A DNA stretch of 64,000 bases from DATARH01 sp963746885. GTDB taxonomy: Bacteria > Pseudomonadota > Alphaproteobacteria > ATCC43930 > CGMCC-115725. The translations under genes and the position numbers were made by a program. This document shows positions 48,376 through 57,545 of this stretch, piece by piece. The stretch covers positions 98,016-162,015 of the forward strand of contig CAVVDM010000016.1 of assembly GCA_963746885.1 (NCBI GenBank), read 5' to 3'. How positions within the stretch are numbered: the stretch's first letter is position 1; each line of letters begins with the position of its first letter. The notes beneath the pieces were generated by a model. That model worked only from the letters and a program-made list of their open reading frames with translations. It searched no databases and was not told the DNA's origin.

Positions 48376-48523
48376 CCGAGCGCTAGGCTCGGGTCGATCA
48401 TCGCACAATCCACATCCGCCCGCTCCTGACGGACCGCAAGGTTTGCGGCAACGCCTCTTCACGACAGGCTCGCGGCGCGCAATATAGTGCATCGGATACA
48501 ACCGCGGTCGGCGAGGCAGGCGT

Positions 48524-49053
48524 ATGGCAGAGGGCTTTCTGGGGCGTTTGGGCGGCCGTGGCGCAACACCGAAGCAGGAGTTCGAGGTGTCGTTCGATGA
48601 CGCCGAGTGGCGCCGCCGGCTGAACCCCGAGCAATATCGCGTGCTGCGCGAGCACGGCACCGAGCGCGCCGGGACCAGCCCGCTCGACAAGCAATACAAC
48701 GCCGGGATCTATCACTGCGCCGGGTGCGGGCAGCCGCTGTTCGACGCCGGCACAAAATTCAACAGCGGCACCGGCTGGCCGAGCTTCTGGGCGCCGGTCG
48801 ACGACGCGTGTTGAGACGCACACCGACCGCAGCTTTTTCATGGTGCGCACCGAGGTGCACTGCCGCCGCTGCGGTGGGCACCTCGGCCACGTCTTCGAAG
48901 ACGGGCCGCCGCCCACCGGGCTGCGCTACTGCATGAACGGCGTTTCGCTCACATTCACGCCCGGGCGAGGCGGCGCCGGGCGCGACCGAAACGCCTCCGG
49001 ACAAGGACGGCGCTGACAGTCTCCGTGCGGATGGCGAGGCGAGCGGCGGCTAA
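48524..49053 (+). CDS. msrB: Peptide-methionine (R)-S-oxide reductase MsrB (one or two frameshifts)
   Basis: MsrB repairs methionine R-sulfoxide in proteins. Motifs: LNPEQYRVLREHGTERAGTS, two zinc Cys pairs (CAGC and CRRC), FNSGTGWPSFW, GGHLGHVFEDGP and the catalytic Cys in GLRYCMNGVSL. The frame breaks near 48807-48810 (an extra base turns DDAVETH into a stop). In the next frame a stop occurs at 49014-49016; a second extra G near 48961 would instead give GEAAPGATETPP and an end at 49053, which reads more like protein. I use the later end with low certainty. An N-terminal extension of about 25 residues has no signal peptide. Confidence 0.87.
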
Positions 49054-49388
49054 ATAGCGTCGGTGCCGCGCTCGCCGGTGCGGATCCGCACCGCCTCTTC
49101 GATCGGAACGACAAAGATCTTGCCGTCGCCGATCTTGTCGGTGCGTGCGGCGGCCTGGATAGCCTCCACCGCACGCGCAGCCAAGGCGTCGTCGAGGACG
49201 ACCTCGATTTTGACCTTGGGCAGGAAGTCGATCACGTATTCGGCGCCGCGATAGACCTCGGTATGACCCTTCTGTCGGCCGAAACCCCGGACCTCGCTGA
49301 CGGTCATGCCGGTAATGCCGATCTCGTGCAATGCGGTCTTTACCTCATCGAGCTTGAACGGCTTGATGATCGCCTCGATTTTTTTCAT
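49050..49388 (-). CDS. glnK: PII nitrogen regulator, GlnK-like
   Basis: Intact 112-residue PII protein: MKKIEAIIKPFKLDEVKTAL, GMTVSEVRGFGRQKGHTEVY, the T-loop with uridylylatable Tyr51 in EVYRGAEYVIDFLPKVKIEV, and the C-loop RTGERGTDAI. PII senses 2-oxoglutarate and ATP/ADP and gates AmtB. It is called GlnK rather than GlnB because it belongs to the amtB side of the island and a second PII gene is linked to glnA; the sequence alone hardly separates them. A sigma-54-type site lies 52 bp upstream of the start. Confidence 0.85.
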   Translation of the reverse strand: MKKIEAIIKPFKLDEVKTALHEIGITGMTVSEVRGFGRQKGHTEVYRGAEYVIDFLPKVKIEVVLDDALAARAVEAIQAAARTDKIGDGKIFVVPIEEAVRIRTGERGTDAI

Positions 49389-49439
49389 CGCCTCACCATC
49401 ATAGAAGAGGGCCGCGGCGCCTGCGCGCCTCGTCGAACT

Positions 49440-49455
49440 CGCAGGAAATGTGCCA
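49440..49455 (-). promoter_or_regulatory. Sigma-54 (-24/-12) promoter upstream of glnK
   Basis: Minus strand reads TGGCACA-TTTC-CTGCG. This matches the consensus TGGCACG-N4-TTGCW at the GG and GC with correct spacing. Its 3' edge lies 52 bp from the glnK ATG. It lies between the porin stop and glnK, so glnK has its own nitrogen-controlled promoter. Upstream NtrC boxes were not resolved because the porin gene occupies that region. Confidence 0.7.
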
Positions 49456-49470
49456 AGGGCCCGTGGACGC

Positions 49471-50721
49471 CTAGAATACCACGCCCGTTTCCAGCAGGAA
49501 GCGGCCTTGGGTGTGCGTGTTGCCGGCAGCGCCGAAGCCGAGCCCCGCGGTGGCGCTGTAAAGCTGCGTCACCGATGCCTCGCCGCGCAGGAAGAACAGG
49601 CCGCTCTGCCAGGTCGGGGTGAAGGTGAAGGACATTGCCGAACTCCCCGGGCCGTAGCCGAGCAGGCCCGTGCCCGTTCCGGCGCCGCTGGAGTCGATAT
49701 ACTCCCAACGCCCGGCCAGATTGATGTTATCCGTAACCTTGTAGTTGGCGAGTATCGCACCGCCGATCGTCGATGAGTCGTTGATCACACCAAGCGAGGC
49801 GTCAGCTCCGACATGGGTGTATTGGATATAGGGCGTGATGGTCCACGGCGCGTTGGCGTAGGTATAGCTCGCTTCGACGATCGTGCTGTTGTTCTGGGCC
49901 ACCGGTGTCGCAAAGCCGGTCGCGGTGTTGCGGCTGAGCGCGCCGCCGCCGGTGACGATCACCGAATTGGCGCTGTCGATCGTCCACGCCGCGGAACCGG
50001 TCAGCCAGTTGTATTTCCCGGAATAAAACCCGTCGTTCAGGGATAGCGACCAGGCGAGCGGGCCGGTGGTCAGGTTGGCCTGGACGCCCCGATTGACGAT
50101 GTTTTCCTGGAACCACAACAGGCCGCGCTCGATGTTCATGTTCTGGAACGTGAACATGTACTCCGCACCGATCAGGGTCGGTAGCTTGCCGCCCTGGATC
50201 GAGAAATTGTCGTTGAACGCGATCTTGCCCCAGGCGACTGGCAGTCCGCCGAAGATTCTTGGTCGAGGTGGGCATGTCGGTGACATTCTTATAAGGACGT
50301 ACCGACCACGGGCAGCGCATAGACGCCGGGCTCGATAAAGAACTGGAATAGCCCGGAGGTGGTCTGCAGCGTGGCCTGGGCGTTAGCCAAATCGAAATCC
50401 CAGGAATGGTCGACGCCCAGCACCGGGTCGGTCTGCGCCAAGCCGAGAGCGCTTGCCGCTCCGGTCACGTACATCGGGCCGAAAAACGGCGTGACGTCGA
50501 GGTGCATCGGATCCGGGTTGGCAACCAGCGGTCCGGACATCGCCGGCGTCGTCATCGCGGTCGGCCCCGCCGGTGCGCGCCGCTGGCGCCGGTGCGGCGG
50601 GCGTCGCGGCTGGCGGGGGCTGCTGCGCAAGTGTCGGCGACGCCGTTCCGAGCTGCCATGCCGTCAATGCGAGCAAGGATACGGTGCCGACTCGAAGTTG
50701 ATTGGTAAAAATTCGCGTCAT
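49471..50721 (-). CDS. Outer membrane beta-barrel porin (bbp2/OmpL-like), three frameshifts
   Basis: Precursor of about 416 residues. The N-terminus has a signal peptide (VGTVSLLALTAWQLGTASPTLAQ) and a Pro/Ala-rich linker. The barrel part has alternating strands such as GLFQFFIEPGVYALPVVG, GGKLPTLIGAEYMFTFQNMN, NLTTGPLAWSLSLNDGFYSG, YNWLTGSAAWTIDSANSVIV, WTITPYIQYTHVGADAS, NINLAGRWEYIDSS and a C-terminal GRFLLETGVVF ending in Phe, as outer membrane barrels do. Extra bases near 50565, 50292 and 50256 break the frame. It sits between amtB and glnK, suggesting a nitrogen-regulated pore, which is inference. Confidence 0.8.
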
Positions 50722-50958
50722 CAGGGATGTCCCTTGGCAGCTAGAGGTGACTGCGGTGCCGGAGGCGGCTCCGCAACTCTTCGATCATGGGCTGAGTTCT
50801 CTATTACCGTTCGAGTTGCAGAAAAAGCCGGAATGCGAGCTCTGGCGCGGCGTTTGTTGGCCGCTTTGGCAAAACTGCCGCACACAGCTTAAAAATGGAG
50901 CAGGTTTTGCGAGATCGGCCGATCAGACCATCGGCGGTCTGACCGGCCGCCGCGCCCT

Positions 50959-52326
50959 CTACGGGACGACTTCGCCGTGCAGCGCGAGATCGAGCCCGGT
51001 GACCTCGGTTTCGGTGTCGACCCGCAGCCCGATCGCCATGTCGATGATCTTGAGCAGGATCAGCGAGACGATCGCATCGTAGGCCACGACAACGGCGATT
51101 CCGTAGAGCTGGACGATGACCTGATGCGGATTGCCGTCGATCAGCCCGCTGTGGCCGTCGCTGATCGCCGACACCGCGAGCACACCGGTCAGGATCGCGC
51201 CGATTGTGCCGCCGACTCCGTGCACGCCGAACGCGTCAAGGCTGTCGTCATAGCCGAACAGATGCTTGAGCCCGGTGGCGCCCCAATAGCAGCCGATGCC
51301 GCCGGCGATGCCGATGATCAGGGCGCCGCGCGGGTCGACGAAGCCGGAGGCCGGGGTGATCGCCACGAGACCCGCGACCGCTCCCGAGCAGATGCCGAGC
51401 ACGCTGGGTTTGCCCTTCAATACCCACTCGACAAACATCCAGGTCAATGCCGCGGTCGCGGTGGCGATCTGGGTCACGGCCATCGCCATGCCGGCGCTGG
51501 TGCCCGACGTCACCGCCGAGCCGGCGTTGAAGCCGAACCAGCCGACCCACAGCAGCGAGGCGCCGATCATGCTGTAAACCAGGTTGTGCGGCGCCATCGG
51601 CTCCGTGCCGTAACCGCGCCGCTTGCCGAGCATCAGGGCGCACATCAGGCCGGCGACGCCGGAATTGATATGGACGACGGTGCCGCCGGCGAAATCGAGC
51701 ACGCCGGCGCTCGCCAGGAACCCGTCGCCACCCCACACCCAATGCGCAACCGGGGCGTAGACCAGGATCGACCACAAGCCGATGAACCACATCAGCGCCG
51801 AGAATTTCATGCGATCGGCCACCGCGCCGCAAATCAGCGCCGGGGTGATGATCGCAAAGGTCATCTGAAAGCACATGTAGACCGATTCGGGGATCGTCTT
51901 TGCCAGGTCGTTGACCGAATTGAGGGTCATGCCGATCAGCAGGAACCGGCTCATGCCGCCCACAAACGGGCTGCCGTTGGTAAACGACATGCTGTAGGTG
52001 ACGACCGTGTACAACACCGTGACCAGGCAGGTTATGGCGAAGCTCTGCATGACCGTGGCGAGCACGTTCATCTTGCGCACCATGCCGCCGTAAAACAGCG
52101 CCAGGCCGGGAACGGTCATCATCAGCACCAGCGCGACCGACGTCATCATCCACGCGGTGTCGCCGCTGTCGATCTTCGGAGCCGCCGCCGCGGCGGCGGC
52201 CGCTGCGGGTGCCGCCGCCGCAGGTGCGGTCGGTGCCGGGGTCTGCGCCAGCGCGGCAACTGTCCATAAGGACAGCAGCAAGACAGCGAACAGCGCAGGC
52301 CGCCCGTAACGAAACAGGGATCTCAT
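50959..52326 (-). CDS. amtB: Ammonium transporter AmtB
   Basis: Intact 455-residue ammonia channel. A cleavable signal peptide (ALFAVLLLSLWTVAALAQ) is followed by an Ala/Pro linker and eleven membrane segments. Key residues: LDFAGGTVVHINSGVAGL holds the Asp160 and His168 equivalents, DAFGVHGVGGTIGAIL the second His of the twin-His pair, and MVRKMNVLATVMQSFAI the start of the conserved core. ATG 52326 has GGGAGGG upstream. GlnK-type PII proteins block the channel in ammonium excess. The gene is followed by 237 bp and then the porin gene on the same strand. Confidence 0.94.
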   Translation of the reverse strand: MRSLFRYGRPALFAVLLLSLWTVAALAQTPAPTAPAAAAPAAAAAAAAAPKIDSGDTAWMMTSVALVLMMTVPGLALFYGGMVRKMNVLATVMQSFAITCLVTVLYTVVTYSMSFTNGSPFVGGMSRFLLIGMTLNSVNDLAKTIPESVYMCFQMTFAIITPALICGAVADRMKFSALMWFIGLWSILVYAPVAHWVWGGDGFLASAGVLDFAGGTVVHINSGVAGLMCALMLGKRRGYGTEPMAPHNLVYSMIGASLLWVGWFGFNAGSAVTSGTSAGMAMAVTQIATATAALTWMFVEWVLKGKPSVLGICSGAVAGLVAITPASGFVDPRGALIIGIAGGIGCYWGATGLKHLFGYDDSLDAFGVHGVGGTIGAILTGVLAVSAISDGHSGLIDGNPHQVIVQLYGIAVVVAYDAIVSLILLKIIDMAIGLRVDTETEVTGLDLALHGEVVP

Positions 52327-52811
52327 TGCCGTAACCCTCCCAATGACCGAGCCGTTGCGATCCCGCCCGCGACGACAGCGTCGGGCGGCCATGCCGCTGT
52401 AAAACCCAAGAATCGTGCCAACTCGGCCCGCCGGGAGGGCGGACAGCCTGCGGCGTTCGGTCCCGCAATGGGCGACGGCGGTGCGACCGGGCTAAACCAT
52501 AAAGTAGAGACCGGCGGCAGGGCTGGGCGTTGGAGGTTCGGCGCCTGAAATTGCAGGTGCGGCATCATCGCTGCGAGTTTTATCCGCACCCGGGCTGAGC
52601 AAACCGGATCGGGGGGCCGTGCCAGGCCGGGCGGATTTTGCTGATACGTTGCTAAATGCCTAAATTTTGATCAACAATCTGGCGCTGCCTTGTTTAGCAC
52701 CGCAGTTGCGCAAAACGGTGTTGCAGAACGCACATGGCCGGCCCTGAGGCCGGCCATGTTTCCCGGGCGCGCGCCGCCAAGCAGCGGCGGCGCCAACTGC
52801 GGAGGCCGCAG
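52327..52811 (-). other. Intergenic region between glnA and amtB
   Basis: These 485 bp carry no gene. Reading with the genes (minus strand), the glnA end is followed by a perfect hairpin: ACATGGCCGGCC at 52732-52743 pairs with GGCCGGCCATGT at 52748-52759 around a 4-nt loop. It lacks a good T tract on the minus strand, so it may end or stabilise the glnA transcript without being a classical terminator. The amtB-proximal part holds a candidate sigma-54 site (separate entry). Confidence 0.5.
52405..52420 (-). promoter_or_regulatory. Candidate sigma-54 promoter upstream of amtB
   Basis: Minus strand reads TGGCACG-ATTC-TTGGG. The -24 element is a perfect match; the -12 element has TTG but lacks the usual GC. 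It lies 79 bp upstream of the amtB ATG. Ammonium transporter genes are usually under NtrC/sigma-54 control, which favours it, but the -12 mismatch keeps confidence low. Confidence 0.45.
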
Positions 52812-54226
52812 CTACACCGAGTAATACATCTGGAACTCGATCGGGTGAGGCGTGTGCTCGAAATTGTACACCTCCTCCCATTTCAGCTCGATGTAGCTCT
52901 CGATGAAGTCGCGGGGAAAGACGTCGCCTTTGGTCAGGAAGGCATGGTCGTTCTGCAACTCGGTCAAGCGCCTCGCGCAGCGAGCCGCACACGGTAGGAA
53001 TGTCCTTCAATTCCTCCGGCGGCAGGTCGTAGAGGTTCTTGTCCATGGCTTCGCCGGGATGGAGCTTGTTCTGGATGCCGTCGAGCCCGGCCATCATCAT
53101 CGCCGCAAACGCCGAGATACGGGTTGGCGGCGGGGTCGGGGTAAGCGCACCTCGACACGCTTGCCCTTCGGGCTGGCGACGATCGGGATGCGGCAAGAGG
53201 CCGAGCGGTTGCGCGCCGAATAGGCGAGCAGCACCGGCGCCTCGAAACCGGGGATCAGGCGCTTGTAGCTGTTCGTCGTCGGGTTGGTGAAGGCGTTGAT
53301 CGCCTTGGCGTGCTTGATGATGCCGCCGATGTAGTAGAGCGCGGTTTCCGACAGATCGGCGTATTGATTGCCGGCGAACAGCGGCCGCTCGCCCTTCCAG
53401 ATCGACTGGTGCACATGCATGCCCGAGCCGTTGTCGCCCTTGATCGGCTTTGGCATGAAGGTCGCCGTCTTGCCGTACTGGTTGGCGACATTGTGGACGA
53501 CGTATTTGTAGATCTGCATGCCGTCGGCGCTCTTCACCAGCGTGTCGAACTCGGCGCCGAGCTCGTGCCTGGCTTGGCGCCACCTCGTGGTGGTGCTTTT
53601 CGACCTTGAGCCCCATGTCGAACATGATCGACAGCATCTCGGCCCGCAGGTCGCTCTGGCTGTCGACCGGCGGCACCGGGAAATAGCCGCCCTTGATCGG
53701 CGGGCGGTGGCCGGTATTGCCGTCCGGGAATTTCTTGCCGGTGACGTAGGGGCCTTCCTCGCTGTCGATCTCGTACATCGCGCCGTTCATCTTGCTTTCG
53801 TAGCGCACGTCGTCGAACACGAAAAACTCGGCCTCGGGGCCGAAATACGCCGTGTCGCCGATGCCGGTCGACGACCAGATGCTGCTCGGCCTTCTTGGCG
53901 ATCGAGCGCGGGTCGCGGCTGTAGGGCTGCCCGGTCAGCGGCTCGTGCACGTCGCAAAAGATGATCAGCGAGGTCTGCGCCGCGAACGGGTCGAGCACGG
54001 CCGTCGAGCAATCCGGCATCAGCACCATGTCCAACTCGTTGATCGCCTTCCATCCGGCGATCGACGAGCCGTCGAACGTCACCCCGGCATTGAGGAAATC
54101 TTCGGTGATCGTGCGCAGGTGATGGGCGAGGTGCTGCCACTTGCCGCGCGGATCGGTGAACCGGAAGTCGACGTACTTGACGTCGTGCTCCTTGATCATA
54201 TCGAGGACTTTTTTCGTATCGGCCAT
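52812..54226 (-). CDS. glnA: Glutamine synthetase type I (five frameshifts)
   Basis: Central ammonium-assimilating enzyme. Motifs in order: VKYVDFRFTDPRGKWQHLAH, VTFDGSSIAGWKAINELDM, TGIGDTAYFGPEAEFFVFDD with metal-ligand Glu residues, HHHEVAPSQ, NVANQYGKTATFMPKPI, NGSGMHVHQSIWK, the adenylylated Tyr in DKNLYDLPPEE, and the end EHTPHPIEFQMYYSV. Breaks near 53878, 53574, 53145, 53125 and 52974 are each fixed by removing one base (for example CATCTGGTCG to CATCTGTCG). The Tyr motif shows it is controlled by GlnE adenylylation. It lies 187 bp after glnB and is likely co-transcribed with it. Confidence 0.94.
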
Positions 54227-54413
54227 CGCACCATTCCGTTCGCTGGTTGAAGTTCTAGGGGAGGTTGCTCGCTACTGGCGCGCTCGCCGGCTGGCAGGAT
54301 CGCCGGTTCGGGGGCTGCGCCGCCGCTCTCGTCGACAAAACACGCCGCCGCGGACCCGTCAGAGCGGCCCGAACACACGCATGCCCGCGCCTCGCGGTCA
54401 TTCGAGGGCGCCG

Positions 54414-54752
54414 TCAAATCGCATCCGGGCCACGCTCGCCGGTGCGAATGCGGATCGCCTCGTCGATCGTGGACACGAAAATCTTGCCGTCGCCGATGCG
54501 TCCGGTGTGGGCGGCCTGCTGGATCGCCTCGACGGCCCGCTCGACCATCGATTCCTCCATCACCACCTCGATCTTCACCTTGGGCAGGAAGTCGACCACG
54601 TATTCGGCCCCGCGATAGAGCTCGGTATGCCCCTTCTGCCGGCCGAAGCCCTTGGCTTCGGTGACCGTAATGCCCTTGATCCCGACCTCGTGAAGCGCTT
54701 CCTTCACCTCGTCGAGCTTGAACGGCTTGATGATCGCCTCGACCTTCTTCAT
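54414..54752 (-). CDS. glnB: PII nitrogen regulator GlnB
   Basis: Intact 112-residue PII protein upstream of glnA: MKKVEAIIKPFKLDEVKEAL, GITVTEAKGFGRQKGHTELY, T-loop Tyr51 in ELYRGAEYVVDFLPKVKIEV, and RIRTGERGPDAI. It is a paralogue of the PII gene at 49050-49388, differing mostly in conservative changes. In alphaproteobacteria GlnB signals nitrogen status to NtrB/NtrC and GlnE. ATG 54752 gives the standard start; ATG 54758 (MSMKK) is possible. A sigma-54 site lies 49 bp upstream. Confidence 0.93.
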   Translation of the reverse strand: MKKVEAIIKPFKLDEVKEALHEVGIKGITVTEAKGFGRQKGHTELYRGAEYVVDFLPKVKIEVVMEESMVERAVEAIQQAAHTGRIGDGKIFVSTIDEAIRIRTGERGPDAI

Positions 54753-54800
54753 CGACATCCACTCTCTGATGCGCGCGGCGCCGCTGGTGGCGCCAGACAG

Positions 54801-54816
54801 AGCATAACCCATGCCA
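54801..54816 (-). promoter_or_regulatory. Sigma-54 (-24/-12) promoter upstream of glnB-glnA
   Basis: Minus strand reads TGGCATG-GGTT-ATGCT, matching TGGCACG-N4-TTGCW at the critical GG and GC with exact spacing. It begins 49 bp from the glnB ATG, almost the same distance as the site at glnK. A nitrogen-controlled glnB-glnA promoter is established in several alphaproteobacteria. Confidence 0.7.
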
Positions 54817-54919
54817 CAACTGCATCGGCGATGATGAAAAATCGCCGGCGCCGCGTTTCTGCCTATCGATTAGACATAATTTGCTGGTTAGTGCCTAGAT
54901 TTTAGTCTCTTGCGCAAGA

Positions 54920-56102
54920 TCATCGCCGCGGCAGATTGCCGAGGAAGCCGCGGATGCGCTCGATCGCCTCGGTGATCGCCGCGAGCGTGTTGGCGTAGGA
55001 GAAGCGCACGTAATCCTCGCCGAACGCGCCGAAGCTGGTGCCGGCGATCGTCGCCACGCCGGTCTCGTCCAACAGCCGGCTCTGGAAGGTGCGGGCGTCG
55101 TAGCCGGTCCCGGAAATGTTCGGGAACGTATAGAAGGCGCCGCCCGGGTTGGCGCAGCGGATGCCGGGCAGGCCGTTCAGCGCGGCGACGATCACCTCGC
55201 GGCGCTCGGCGAACGCCTTGACCATGCGCTCGACCGGCTCGCGCGGGCCTTCGAGCGCGGCGATGCCGGCATATTGCGTCGCCGCATTGACGCAGGAATG
55301 GCAGTTGATCGCGAGCCGCTCGGCCGCCGGGAACAGCGCCTCGGGCCACACGCCATAGCCCATGCCGCCAGCCGGTCATCGCGTAGGTCTTGCTCCAGCC
55401 GTCGAGCAGGATCAGGCGGTCGCGCAATGACGGATAGCTGAGCAGGCTGACGTGCTCGGCGCCGTCGTAGAGAATCTCGCTGTAGATCTCGTCGCTCATC
55501 ACCGCCACTTGCGGGTGCCGCTCGAGCCCGGCGACGAGCCGATCGAGTTCGGCGCGCGGCACGACGCCGCCGGTCGGGTTGGCCGGGCTGTTGATGATCA
55601 GGAGGCGGGTCCGCGGCGTGATCTTGGCCAGCACCTCCTCGGCGCTGAACGAGAACCCGGCGCTCTCGTAGAGCGGCACCGGCACCGGCGTCGCGCCCGA
55701 GAAGCGGATCACGCTCTCGTAGATCGGGAAGCCCGGATTGGGATAGAGGATCTCGGCGCCCGGCTCGCCGAACATCATGATCGCAAAAAACATCGTCACC
55801 TTGCCGCCGGGCACGACCAGGACCCGGTCGGGCGACACCTCGACCTTGTGGCGCCGCCACAAATCGGCGGCGACGGCGGCGCGCAGGGGCGGAATGCCGT
55901 TGGCCGGGGTATAGCCGTGATGGCCGTCGGCGAGCGCCTTGCGCCCGGCCTCGACGATGTGGTCGGGGGTCGGGAAATCGGGCTGGCCGATCCCCAGATT
56001 GATGATCGAGCGCCCCTGCGCTGCCAGCGCGTTGGCCCGCGCCAGAACCTCGAAGGCCGTCTCGGTGCCGAGCACCGCCATGCGGCCGGCCATCTGCAAC
56101 AT
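54920..56102 (-). CDS. Aspartate-type aminotransferase, class I PLP (one frameshift)
   Basis: About 393 residues. Motifs: INLGIGQPDFPTPDHIVEAG, GYTPANGIPPLRAAVA, VPGGKVTMFFAIMM, LYPNPGFPIYESVI, INSPANPTGGVV (Asn contacting PLP), VMSDEIYSEILY (Asp binding the pyridine N), and the PLP lysine in LDGWSKTYAMTGWR near residue 245. An extra base near 55366 shifts the last third (MGYGVWPEALFPAAERLAIN onward). ATG 56102 has GGGAGAG upstream. This Aat/AspC-like subgroup uses varied amino acids, so the substrate is open. Confidence 0.88.
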
Positions 56103-56168
56103 GCGAACTCTCCCTTAGCCCTGCGGGCACGCAATTGCCGAAATTAGCGCCACCCGAATTTAGCGCCA

Positions 56169-56939
56169 CTAAGGCGCCGTGGCGATGACGAACAGCCGCG
56201 GGTAGGGGAGCAGCACCTTGCCGTCGACGCGCACCGGAAACGCCTCGGCCAGCAACGCGGCGTAGCGGTCGAGAAATTGCTCTTTTTCCGCCGCGTCGAG
56301 GCGGGCGAGAAACGGCCGCAGCCCGGTGCCGTGCAGCCAGGCGATGATGGCCGGAATCCCATCCATGACCTGGATGTAATTGGTTTCCCACAGAATGACG
56401 CGGCGGCAGAGCGGCGCGAGGCAGTCGTAATAGAACTCCGGCGGCTGGACCGGCGAGGGGTCGCGGGCATCGGCGAGGCGGTCGCGCCACGGCCCCTCCG
56501 CGGCGACCTGCCGCATCAGGGCGTGCGTCTGGAAGTCGTGATTGCGCGGCATCTGCACGGCGAGCGCGCCGCCCGCGGCGACCCCCGCCATCAGGCGCGG
56601 CAAAAGGCGCGGGTGATCGCCGACCCATTGCAGTGCGGCGTTCGAGAACACGAGGTCGTACGGCGCGGGCGGCGACCATTCGGCCATGTCGCCGGCGACA
56701 AAGTCGATCCCGGGGTGGTCGCGGCGCGCCGCCATCAGCATCTCGGCCGAATTGTCGAGCCCGGTCAGCGCCGCCTCCGGCCAGCGCTCGCGCAATAGCG
56801 CCGTGCTGTTGCCCGGTCCGCAGCCGAGATCGACAATCTGCCGCGGCGCCGCGAGGTCGAGCCGCGCCAGGAGGTCGAGCGCCGGGCGGGTTCGCTCGTC
56901 GGCGAAGCGAAGATATTGGCCGGCGTCCCACGCGTGCAT
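56169..56939 (-). CDS. tam: Trans-aconitate 2-methyltransferase-like
   Basis: Intact 256-residue class I methyltransferase. The Tam-type opening is AWDAGQYLRFADERTRPALD, then motif I VDLGCGPGNSTALLRERWP near residue 37, GLDNSAEMLMAARRDHP, DLVFSNAALQWVGDHPRLLP and MPRNHDFQTHALM. Tam methylates trans-aconitate, a toxic by-product of aconitase, and an aconitase gene lies in the same window (at the other end). The family assignment rests on the opening and the FSNAALQWV motif and is good, but biochemical identity is not proven. Confidence 0.85.
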   Translation of the reverse strand: MHAWDAGQYLRFADERTRPALDLLARLDLAAPRQIVDLGCGPGNSTALLRERWPEAALTGLDNSAEMLMAARRDHPGIDFVAGDMAEWSPPAPYDLVFSNAALQWVGDHPRLLPRLMAGVAAGGALAVQMPRNHDFQTHALMRQVAAEGPWRDRLADARDPSPVQPPEFYYDCLAPLCRRVILWETNYIQVMDGIPAIIAWLHGTGLRPFLARLDAAEKEQFLDRYAALLAEAFPVRVDGKVLLPYPRLFVIATAP

Positions 56940-57089
56940 TGGCCTGTCTCCCTGATCCGGCGCCATTGTTGCCCCGGCGGCGCTGATCGCAACCGGTTTG
57001 CGTCGGCCCGCGTCACACAAATTCGGCTCTGCCGTCGGGAGCGATCGCGAAGCCGCGGTGTTTGGGTATGCAGCGGAGGGTGCAGGCGC

Positions 57090-57476
57090 ATGGCGGAGCC
57101 GGCAAAGACCGTTCTTGTCGTCGAGGATGACCGCGATGTTCGCGAGGTCGCCCTCGCCGTGCTTGAGGGGGCGGGCTATCGCGTGCTTGACGCGGAGAGC
57201 GGCGATGACGCGCATCGCCTGCTGCTGGCGCATCCCGACCTGCGGATCGACCTCTTGTTTACCGACGTCGTGATGCCGGGGCGGCTCGACGGCATCGACC
57301 TCGCCAATGCGGCGCGCTCGCTGCGCCCCGGGCTACCCGTGCTCTATGCCACCGGATTCGCCAATCTGGTGCGCGCCAACCGCGACCGCGATCTGCAGGG
57401 GCTGGTGCTGCACAAGCCGTATCGCCCGGGTGAACTGCGCCACGCCGTCGTGACCCTGCTCGACGGAGCCGACTGA
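57090..57476 (+). CDS. Single-domain response regulator (CheY-like receiver)
   Basis: A 128-residue receiver with no output domain: VLVVEDDRDVREVALAVLEG (acidic pocket), phosphorylated Asp in LLFTDVVMPGRLDGIDLA near residue 55, ATGFAN and the Lys of LHKPYRPGEL. The TDVVMPG...KPY pattern is that of receivers linked to hybrid PAS kinases. GGAGG lies upstream of ATG 57090. No kinase is adjacent, so its partner is unknown. It is divergent from the tam-like gene. Confidence 0.9.
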   Translation: MAEPAKTVLVVEDDRDVREVALAVLEGAGYRVLDAESGDDAHRLLLAHPDLRIDLLFTDVVMPGRLDGIDLANAARSLRPGLPVLYATGFANLVRANRDRDLQGLVLHKPYRPGELRHAVVTLLDGAD

Positions 57477-57545
57477 GCCGAAGGCGTTTCCACACGCCGC
57501 CGGCGGACGGTAATCTTCTCGTGACATGATCCGGGGGGACCGCCG

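Noticed and set aside
52618..52624. CGTGCCA as a second sigma-54 -24 element upstream of amtB
   Set aside because: The expected -12 position is G-rich and has no GC-containing match at the right spacing.
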